DNA from: JAJPJE01 sp963724985
GTDB taxonomy: Bacteria; Acidobacteriota; Terriglobia; Terriglobales; Acidobacteriaceae
Direction: 5' to 3'
NCBI GenBank assembly: GCA_963724985.1
Contig: CAVRWV010000033.1
Coordinates: 620,001-684,000 of the forward strand
DNA length: 64,000 nucleotides
In this document: one piece after another, positions 8,388 through 14,374 of the stretch
Numbering within the stretch: position 1 is the first letter of the stretch
How the letters are laid out: every line of letters begins with the position of its first letter
The notes under the pieces: model-generated
The model's input: the letters and a program-made list of their open reading frames with translations, nothing else
Told to the model about the DNA's origin: nothing
The model's database searches: none
Position numbers and translations under genes: made by a program

Positions 8388-8555
8388 ATGGCGAAAAAAA
8401 AGAAGGCGAAACCGTTTCGTGCTGTGACAGCCGTGAAATCCGCGGCTCGCAATGTAATTGGGACTCCGCCCGCGACTCGACGCGAGGAATCGTCCAGGCC
8501 GAATCGGGAGAAACATAAGCCGACAATAAGCAAACTGTTGCGCAATGAAGAGTAG
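8388..8555 (+). CDS. Small very basic protein, 55 aa
   Basis: ATG 8388 to TAG 8555 encodes a protein starting MAKKKKAKPFRAVTAVKSAA and ending KPTISKLLRNEE. It is strongly cationic (about a quarter Lys/Arg), lacks hydrophobic segments and keeps codon use like its neighbours. A GACGAAAG stretch before the ATG gives only a weak ribosome site. The composition suggests a nucleic-acid- or ribosome-binding microprotein. It is divergent from the zinc-ribbon gene at 8033. I do not know a named family for it. Confidence 0.6.
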   Translation: MAKKKKAKPFRAVTAVKSAARNVIGTPPATRREESSRPNREKHKPTISKLLRNEE

Positions 8556-8607
8556 TTTTGCGCCAACGCATTGGTGCGTTTGTGTCACAAAACGTGACGT
8601 GAGCCTG

Positions 8608-8683
8608 TTTTGCCCACAAGAAATAACTTCAGGTTTTGTCGTTGTTTTGTCTGCTTTTGTCCATCTTTTGTCATGATTTTGCC
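8608..8683. promoter_or_regulatory. Helically phased TTTTGTC direct-repeat array
   Basis: TTTTGTC or TTTTGCC starts at 8634, 8645, 8655, 8666 and 8677, i.e. every 10-11 bp, with one more copy at 8608. One-turn spacing puts all copies on the same DNA face. This is typical of cooperative binding sites or an intrinsically bent tract. It lies about 170-250 bp upstream of the micropeptide gene at 8855 and after the basic protein gene. Confidence 0.6.
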
Positions 8684-8854
8684 AATAACACACTATTTTA
8701 ACGATTTTTGTAGGGCCAAATTCCTGATTTAGGCCTGTAGTTCCTATCTTTTCCTTCTACCCACAAATCATCTCTTTCTTTCGCGAGTTCCTGGGCGTAT
8801 ATTTCCGCGCAGTAGTAGCTGGTTACAAACCCAAGAAAACAGGAGAATTACCCC

Positions 8855-9013
8855 ATGACTCGAGCCATCCGTTTCCTCCTCCTCGGATTGATGGTTGCCG
8901 GTTCAGTTTCCGCAGTTTCTTATCCCAAGCAGCCCAAGATCGATAAAAGCACGATCCAGACTGGAATGATGGGGCCAGGCGGCTGCCCGGCTTGTGTGCC
9001 TAATCCCAAGTAG
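8855..9013 (+). CDS. Secreted micropeptide, 52 aa
   Basis: ATG 8855 is preceded by AGGAGAA, an excellent ribosome site. The N-terminus (MTRAIRFLLLGLMVAGSVSA) is a complete signal peptide with an SVSA cleavage site. The predicted mature peptide is about 32 residues and ends MMGPGGCPACVPNPK, with a CxxC pair in a Gly/Pro-rich tail. It could be disulfide-bonded, lipid-free and exported, or bind metal or heme. The next gene, 124 bp downstream on the same strand, encodes a 7-TM protein. No family is recognised. Confidence 0.7.
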   Translation: MTRAIRFLLLGLMVAGSVSAVSYPKQPKIDKSTIQTGMMGPGGCPACVPNPK

Positions 9014-9137
9014 TAAGTAACCGGCACTTCAGTAACTGAAGTAAGGGTGCGCAGCAGAAAGCACTTGCAGAGTACATGTCCCGACGGATATTCTCGCGCA
9101 AGTCTCAGGATTGGTGTTCTCAGTTGAGGGCCACACG

Positions 9138-9989
9138 ATGCGCACCCTTTTCATGTCCGTCTGGATCTGCGGCAATGTCCTTCTGACACTCACCGCTATC
9201 GTCGCGCTTTGGCGCAAGGCAGCGAAAAACTATCCGGCATTTTTCGCTTACTTGGCGTACTCGGCTGCGTTTGTTTGGTTCAATCTGGCCCTTTACTATG
9301 GATTTGGCGGCAATGGATACTCTTACGGGTATTGGATCAGTACCGTGGGGTATACCGTACTTGCGTTTGCGGTATTACGGGAAGTCTTTATCCAGATTTT
9401 TCGTCCTTACGAATCTCTTCGGGAATTTGGGAACATTCTGTTTCGCTGGGCGGCCCTTGTCCTTGTCCTGATTGCCGTCGTGATGACGGTATCCTCGAAA
9501 CCAGGTTCTGACATGATCTCCGTGTATTTCCTCATGACGATTGAACGGAGCATCGGGTTGATGCAATGTGGCCTGGTTATTTTCATGTTGCTATTTGCCG
9601 GACAGCTGGGATTGACGATGCGACATCGACTGTTTGGCATTGCGATCGGCTTCGGGGTTATAGCGAGCTGTGAGCTCATGTTTACGACGCTTCAGGCTTA
9701 TGGAACCATTAGCCTCGTAACGTTAAGCTTGGCGAAAATGAGCTCTGAGATCGTTGCCTACATCATCTGGACGTCCTATATGTTCGCTACGGAGCCGGAG
9801 CGCAGGCAGTCCGCCAGCCTTGCTCATGCGGCGAATTGGAACAACGAGTTGACTGGAGCTACCTACGGCAACTCCGGTTCCGCGTTCCTGCCGAACATCG
9901 TGGACACCGTGGAACGCGTTCTGAGCAAACGCACAGCAACTGAAATTTACCTGCACACTGCGGGAAGCGGTCCGTCGTTGCCGAACTAA
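9138..9989 (+). CDS. Seven-TM membrane protein
   Basis: 283 aa from ATG 9138 (GAGGG ribosome site 7 nt upstream). Seven hydrophobic segments span residues 1-215 approximately: N-terminal helix MRTLFMSVWICGNVLLTL, then FFAYLAYSAAFVWFNLALYY, and so on to EIVAYIIWTSYMF. A polar tail of about 65 residues follows (EPERRQSASLAHAANWNNEL), without an enzymatic domain. The layout resembles a receptor-like 7-TM module lacking an output domain. It follows the secreted micropeptide gene. Function unknown. Confidence 0.75.
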   Translation: MRTLFMSVWICGNVLLTLTAIVALWRKAAKNYPAFFAYLAYSAAFVWFNLALYYGFGGNGYSYGYWISTVGYTVLAFAVLREVFIQIFRPYESLREFGNILFRWAALVLVLIAVVMTVSSKPGSDMISVYFLMTIERSIGLMQCGLVIFMLLFAGQLGLTMRHRLFGIAIGFGVIASCELMFTTLQAYGTISLVTLSLAKMSSEIVAYIIWTSYMFATEPERRQSASLAHAANWNNELTGATYGNSGSAFLPNIVDTVERVLSKRTATEIYLHTAGSGPSLPN

Positions 9990-10136
9990 GTCGAGCAATA
10001 TCGAAACAAATCTGATCCCAACTGCCCGGCAGTTGGGATTTTGTTTTGCCGGTTAGCCCTGCGATTCGCACGCTTTCCGCCGAACATTTATCATGCTCAG
10101 TTCCGCTGGCCACATTGGCCGGATCTGGGGTCCACC

Positions 10137-11849
10137 ATGATCGTCTTTCGCAAGCCGCTTGGCGGGATCGAACGCCCGCAAATGGAAGCAGATGTAGTAA
10201 TCGTCGGCGGCGGTCCCGCCGGGCTCGCCTGCGCGCTACGCCTGTCGCAACTCATCGATGCGCACAATGAGCAGAATCCCGAACGCCAGATCAGCAAGGA
10301 GAACATATACGTGCTGGAGAAGGCACGTGAGATGGGCCAGCACTGTCTGAGTGGCGCCTTGCTCGACCCGCGGGCGATGAACGAGTTGCTTCCAGGATGG
10401 CGGGAAGAAGCTCCGATCGAAGCCGAGGTCACGAAGGAATCGGTCTACTACCTGCGCGAGAAGTCGAAGTTCAAATTGCCGGTAACGCCTCCGCCGCTCC
10501 GGGATCATGGCAACTACGCGATTTCTATCAATCGATTTGTGAAGTGGCTGGGAGAAAAAGTCGAGGCCGCGGGCATCACGGTATTCACCGGATTCGCCGG
10601 CGCAGAACTGCTGCTGGAGAACGACAAAGTCATCGGAGTTCGCACCGAAGACAAGGGTGTCGACAAGGAAGGCAACAAGAAAGATAACTTCGAACCGGGA
10701 TACGATCTGAAAGCGAAGATTACGGTTCTTTCCGAAGGCACGCGCGGATCGCTTACCAAGCAGCTCGTATCGCGATTCGAGTTAGACAAAGATCGCAATC
10801 CCCAAACATACGGTGTCGGCGTGAAGGAGCTATGGGAGGTCCCCGCAGGACGCATCGCGCCTGGCGAAGTGATCTACACCATGGGCTGGCCGCTGACGTC
10901 GCAGGAGTATGGCGGCTCGTGGATTTACGGCTTCAAGAACAATATCGTATCCCTCGGATTCGTCACCGGTCTCGACTATCCCGATCCGCGCCTGGATCCG
11001 CAGACCGTCCTGCAAAGCTTCAAGCGGCATCCATTCATCGCGAGTTTGCTGGAAGGCGGCAAGCTGATTCGTTACGGCGCCAAGTCGCTTCCATACGGCG
11101 GATGGTGGGCGATTCCTCCGGTTTCCGGAGATGGCTGGATGGTGATCGGCGACTCGGCCGGCTTCCTGAATTCGCAGCGCCTTAAGGGAATTCATCTCGC
11201 GATCAAGAGCGGAATGCTCGCGGCCGAAACCGCATTTGAAGCGCTACAAACAGCCTCGCCTTCGGCATCGCTAGGATCATTTGGCAAACGGATCGAAACC
11301 AGTTGGATCGGCGAAGAGCTATGGCCGGTGCGCAATTTTCACCAAGGATTTGAGGGCGGCTTCTGGAGCGGGATGTTCCATGCCGGTCTGCAACAGTTTA
11401 CCGGTGGCGCCGGATTACGCGATCGCTACGAATCAAAACCCGGCTACGCGCGTATGAAGAAATTCACTGACGTTCCAGCCGACGGTGACGGCCGCAGGCA
11501 GCTACTCGACAACGCCAAGGGCGATGGCAAGCTGACGTTCGACAAGCTGACCGACCTCTATCACTCGGGAACGAAGCACGAAGAGGATCAACCGGCGCAT
11601 CTCGTAATTCACGACACCAACATCTGCAACACGCGGTGTGTTCAGGAGTATGGCAGTCCGTGCCAGCACTTCTGCCCTGCAAATGTGTACGAGATGGTCG
11701 AGGCGGCCGACGCACCGCAGGGAAAGGAAATCCATCTGAACCCGTCGAACTGCGTGCATTGCAAAACCTGCGACATTATGGACCCGTATCAGATCATCAC
11801 ATGGGTCCCACCCGAGGGCGGCGGCGGTCCCAACTACGACGGCATGTAG
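10137..11849 (+). CDS. Electron transfer flavoprotein-ubiquinone oxidoreductase
   Basis: 570 aa from ATG 10137; upstream in-frame codons lack a start with family resemblance. An FAD dinucleotide-binding motif DVVIVGGGPAGLACALRLSQ lies at about residues 17-37. Then come GQHCLSGALLDPRAM, the quinone/FAD segment GWPLTSQEYGGSWIYGF, GDSAGFLNSQRLKGIHLA, and a C-terminal 4Fe-4S domain with CNTRCVQEYGSPCQHFCPANVYE and NCVHCKTCDIMDP. The order is identical to ETF-QO. It oxidises reduced EtfAB at the membrane and reduces quinone. It is transcribed away from etfBA. Confidence 0.97.
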   Translation: MIVFRKPLGGIERPQMEADVVIVGGGPAGLACALRLSQLIDAHNEQNPERQISKENIYVLEKAREMGQHCLSGALLDPRAMNELLPGWREEAPIEAEVTKESVYYLREKSKFKLPVTPPPLRDHGNYAISINRFVKWLGEKVEAAGITVFTGFAGAELLLENDKVIGVRTEDKGVDKEGNKKDNFEPGYDLKAKITVLSEGTRGSLTKQLVSRFELDKDRNPQTYGVGVKELWEVPAGRIAPGEVIYTMGWPLTSQEYGGSWIYGFKNNIVSLGFVTGLDYPDPRLDPQTVLQSFKRHPFIASLLEGGKLIRYGAKSLPYGGWWAIPPVSGDGWMVIGDSAGFLNSQRLKGIHLAIKSGMLAAETAFEALQTASPSASLGSFGKRIETSWIGEELWPVRNFHQGFEGGFWSGMFHAGLQQFTGGAGLRDRYESKPGYARMKKFTDVPADGDGRRQLLDNAKGDGKLTFDKLTDLYHSGTKHEEDQPAHLVIHDTNICNTRCVQEYGSPCQHFCPANVYEMVEAADAPQGKEIHLNPSNCVHCKTCDIMDPYQIITWVPPEGGGGPNYDGM

Positions 11850-11963
11850 CCTCCGACGGCGGTTTTTCAACGCGTTCCGTCACCAAACCTTCTCGCACCG
11901 TTGTGCTGTCCGTCACAGCGCCAGAGCCTCCTACCGCGTCACTATGGTTGATTCGGAGGACGC

Positions 11964-12440
11964 ATGAAGGGTAATGAGAAGGTCATTGAGCAGTTGAACT
12001 CCGCATTGAGCTCCGAGTTGACGGCTATTGTGCAGTACATGGTTCAGGCGGAGACACTTCAGAGTCAGGGCTACGAGCGGCTTGGCGGCCTGCTAAAGCA
12101 GCGCGCGATCGAAGAGATGCACCACGCGGAACGTCTGATCGAGCGGATCGTATTCTTTGACTCCCAGCCAAAGGTTGATGTTGCGCTCACACCGCAGCTC
12201 GGTGGAAACGTACAGAAACAACTGGAGACGGACTTCAAAGACGAAGGCGACGCCATTCACACCTACAACGCCGCCATACAGGTCTGCGCGGAAGCCTTGG
12301 ACGACGGATCGAGTGAGCTATTCAAAGGGCTCTTGCTGGATGAAGAAAAGCATGCAGACTTCCTGGAAGCGCAGCTTACAGCCATCCAGGCAATGGGTCT
12401 CGGAAACTATCTGGCGCAACAGCTGCACGCTACAAAATGA
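11964..12440 (+). CDS. bfr: Bacterioferritin
   Basis: 158 aa, family length. All ferroxidase-centre ligands are present at canonical numbering: E18, E51, H54, E94, E127 and H130. Met52 (IEEMHHAERLIERI), the heme axial ligand, is also kept, so this is a heme bacterioferritin rather than a plain ferritin. It assembles a 24-mer that oxidises Fe(II) and stores it as a mineral. Start ATG 11964 follows GGAGGA with ideal spacing. It stands alone, with no ferredoxin (bfd) neighbour visible. Confidence 0.97.
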   Translation: MKGNEKVIEQLNSALSSELTAIVQYMVQAETLQSQGYERLGGLLKQRAIEEMHHAERLIERIVFFDSQPKVDVALTPQLGGNVQKQLETDFKDEGDAIHTYNAAIQVCAEALDDGSSELFKGLLLDEEKHADFLEAQLTAIQAMGLGNYLAQQLHATK

Positions 12441-12749
12441 CGAGTTCCACAGAGGTCTGAGCCGCGCCGAAATCTAAACCTCAGGAGAGAGCTGTTTTCT
12501 CAGTTCCTGTGCAAGGTTCTGCATATTCATGTGTATGTGGAAATGCGTTTTGCCCTGCAGCTTCGGAAACGTGATTGCATAATCACCCTCCGTTGCGGGC
12601 TACTTCGTCGTTTCTCCGCATGCATGTGCGGTTCCCCTGACTGCTGCTAATAGGTCGAGGTGAATCCGCATCTTTCGTTGGCTACCAGTTCGTCGCACGG
12701 GAAACCTACCCACCCGCGCCAAACCTCGTTACCTGTTCAGGAGTTGATT
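12441..12749. other. Intergenic region, nothing firm
   Basis: 309 bp between bfr and the PEP-CTERM gene. It contains short GC-rich stretches and a GCATGCATGTGC inverted repeat near 12620. No riboswitch or coding frame could be supported. The last 20 bp supply the TCAGGAG ribosome site of the next gene. Confidence 0.45.
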
Positions 12750-13203
12750 ATGGCGAAGCACGTCTTTCGCTTCCCGATCGTCGCATATGTTACTGGCGCT
12801 TCTATCTGTGTCGATTCCAGCGTTGGCGGACAATCTCGATCTGGCCTCCGCTCAACCTGAATTTGACCGCGCTGTAACATTGAGCTTCTCGGGATTCAAC
12901 AACAACTCTGAGTTATTCTCTCGTGACCATCCTGGAAACTGGATGGCCGACGCGAGACTCATTTCGGAACTCTGCTCTTTCGCATGCGAGTTTCAGTCAG
13001 GACACGGTTGCATTACCGAAGAAGAAATCTCGTTTCATCATCGCGATATCCGGAACTATCCGGATTTCGACAGATCCAGAAGAGACGTCGATTTCGATTG
13101 GAGGAAGCATCCGAGCAGCGTGCCTGAACCTGCGTCTCTCAGTCTTTTGGGGACGTCAGTCCTTGTCGTTGCGTTCAGTCTGAGAAAACGATTTCAGCGA
13201 TGA
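12750..13203 (+). CDS. PEP-CTERM sorting-signal protein (frame change in the signal peptide)
   Basis: The C-terminus VPEPASLSLLGTSVLVVAFS plus a basic end is a classical PEP-CTERM tail: VPEP, one TM helix, RKR. It directs processing and surface attachment by an exosortase. ATG 12750 has a strong CAGGAG ribosome site, but its frame (MAKHVFRFPIVA) ends soon. The downstream frame begins MLLALLSVSIPALADN at 12787. Ignoring one base (T 12786) fuses them into a perfect signal peptide MAKHVFRFPIVA-MLLALLSV. The middle is a short polar region with three Cys. No exosortase gene is in the window. If the frame break is real, translation must start at 12787, which has no ribosome site. Confidence 0.75.
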
Positions 13204-13357
13204 TCCAGATGCATAGGCCGGAGCCGCTTCGCAGTCGGAAGCGGCTTCTGCATTTTTAAGATCGACAAAAACAGCCCTCCCGGCCGCTTCTCCGCTCTGT
13301 CCCGATTTCAGGAACTTCTCGCCTCGTCGCGGCGTATCCTGAAGCAGAGCTACTATC

Positions 13358-13558
13358 ATGTTCACTTTCATATTGTGGTGCATTCTCTTTGTGCTCTGCT
13401 GGCCGCTGGCGCTCTTGGGACTGGTGCTGTATCCCCTTGTATGGCTACTTCTTATCCCGTTCCGGATCGTCGGCATCGCCGTCGACGGTGTTCTGCAATT
13501 TCTTTGGGCAATCCTGACGTTACCGGCGCGATTGCTGCGCGCGCCTGGGCGCATTTAG
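13358..13558 (+). CDS. Small hydrophobic membrane protein
   Basis: 66 aa, almost wholly hydrophobic: MFTFILWCILFVLCWPLALL, then two further apolar stretches, ending in a basic LPARLLRAPGRI amphipathic tail. One or two TM helices are likely, with the tail on the inner face. Family unknown. The coding strand ends 12 bp before the inverted repeat at 13571. Confidence 0.65.
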   Translation: MFTFILWCILFVLCWPLALLGLVLYPLVWLLLIPFRIVGIAVDGVLQFLWAILTLPARLLRAPGRI

Positions 13559-13570
13559 AGCAAAATTTAA

Positions 13571-13600
13571 CGGCCCACGACTGTGACCAATCGTGGGCCG
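13571..13600 (+). terminator. Perfect inverted repeat, probable transcription terminator
   Basis: CGGCCCACGA at 13571-13580 pairs perfectly with TCGTGGGCCG at 13591-13600 across a 10-nt loop. It starts 12 bp after the stop of the small membrane gene. A clear U-tract is missing, so it may be a stabilising 3' hairpin instead. Confidence 0.55.
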
Positions 13601-13627
13601 TCCGGTAGCCTGTTTAAATTGGCCTGA

Positions 13628-13657
13628 GGCGGGTCACCCTAACGTTGACCCCCCGCC
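13628..13657 (-). repeat. Hairpin at the far end of the micro-ORF element
   Basis: GGGTCA (13631-13636) pairs with TGACCC (13646-13651), extended by GGC/GCC after a 3-nt bulge. On the minus strand it lies about 115 nt downstream of the micro-ORF stop and could be the 3' structure of a small transcript. Confidence 0.4.
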
Positions 13658-13773
13658 AAGTACTTCCGATTCCAGCAGCATCGCCATTGGAACGCCGCCT
13701 GACACTGTCGCGCCACTCACCAATCGGGTGGCCGTCACACCGGAAGCCAGGAGAGGATTTAGAGCGAAACGCC

Positions 13774-13830
13774 CTAGACCTCAAGCACCTCACTGTGGCT
13801 GTAACTATGACTGTCTGAATTTGTCGACAC
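13774..13830 (-). CDS. 18-codon micro-ORF behind a hyper-strong Shine-Dalgarno
   Basis: On the minus strand AGAAAGGAGGTGGTCC (13847-13832) precedes a GTG at 13830 with a 7-nt spacer after AGGAGG. This matches the complement of the canonical 16S rRNA 3' end over 16 positions, with one G-U wobble. The ORF encodes MSTNSDSHSYSHSEVLEV and stops at TAG 13774. The Ser/His-rich product resembles no family I know. It may be a true micropeptide, a leader peptide, or a ribosome-binding RNA element. No larger gene follows on that strand. Confidence 0.4.
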   Translation of the reverse strand: MSTNSDSHSYSHSEVLEV

Positions 13831-13967
13831 TGGACCACCTCCTTTCTCAGTGTAGGGGCAGATTAATACAGGTTCGGATTCACGTCAAAATCAGCTCTGG
13901 ATTTGGCAAAGGTGCGCTGGGCGGCCGAACGAGCCACACAGAGTTCGCTGACTCAGCCAATAGAAAT

Positions 13968-13992
13968 GCCCGGCGGAAGTGCCGGGCTTTTT
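13968..13992 (+). terminator. Rho-independent terminator without an obvious gene
   Basis: Stem GCCCGGC/GCCGGGC with loop GGAAGT is followed by TTTTT on the plus strand. No plus-strand protein gene ends just upstream, so it may end a non-coding transcript from the 13.6-13.97 kb region or serve read-through from 13358-13558. Confidence 0.7.
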
Positions 13993-14033
13993 CATCAGGA
14001 GCATGGTTATTAAGGGTATGAAGCAGACCCTGG

Positions 14034-14324
14034 TCAGCCGGCTACATGCAAGTGCCGGGTACGATTCAAAGCGGTCTCGACCTGTACCGCCTCCAACTGT
14101 AATTGCGGGATCATTTCCAGGACATCGTTCAGCTCTTCTTTCGAGAGCCTGCCTGAGAACAACAAGTCCATTGCAGAAGCCTGCAATTCCTTGAGAGTTC
14201 GAAGCCGCTGTTGGAGAATCGACTCGCTGTTTGCATCGCAACCACCTGTTCCTAAGGTGAGTTGACGATAACCGAGTGCTTCACGAGCGCCTGTGATGCA
14301 CATCACATAGGCTTGTGGCACCAC
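14034..14324 (-). CDS. Hypothetical helical protein
   Basis: Up to 96 aa from a GTG at 14324. The C-terminal two thirds (LQQRLRTLKELQASAMDLLF, then LSKEELNDVLEMIPQLQLEAV) are strongly helical and heptad-like, and have coding-type composition. The N-terminal third is less convincing and the true start may be internal. No family is recognised. It stands upstream of the VCBS protein gene's stop, separated by the 13968 terminator from the other side. Confidence 0.4.
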   Translation of the reverse strand: MVPQAYVMCITGAREALGYRQLTLGTGGCDANSESILQQRLRTLKELQASAMDLLFSGRLSKEELNDVLEMIPQLQLEAVQVETALNRTRHLHVAG

Positions 14325-14374
14325 GCACGATTTCCCGCTCCCACAGCCCTATTCCGCGCGCCCTCTGCCTTTCC

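Noticed and set aside
12441..12749. c-di-GMP or other riboswitch before the PEP-CTERM gene
   Set aside because: No conserved riboswitch core could be found; only a simple inverted repeat near 12620.
13614..13838. 74-codon Arg-rich frame on the minus strand overlapping the micro-ORF
   Set aside because: Composition is that of a chance frame, and its start does not sit properly behind the AGGAGG site, whereas the GTG at 13830 does.
13832..13847. Fragment of a 16S rRNA gene (plus-strand GGACCACCTCCTTTCT)
   Set aside because: Only the last 16 positions resemble the 16S tail; the sequence inward has no rRNA similarity, so a Shine-Dalgarno on the other strand explains it better.
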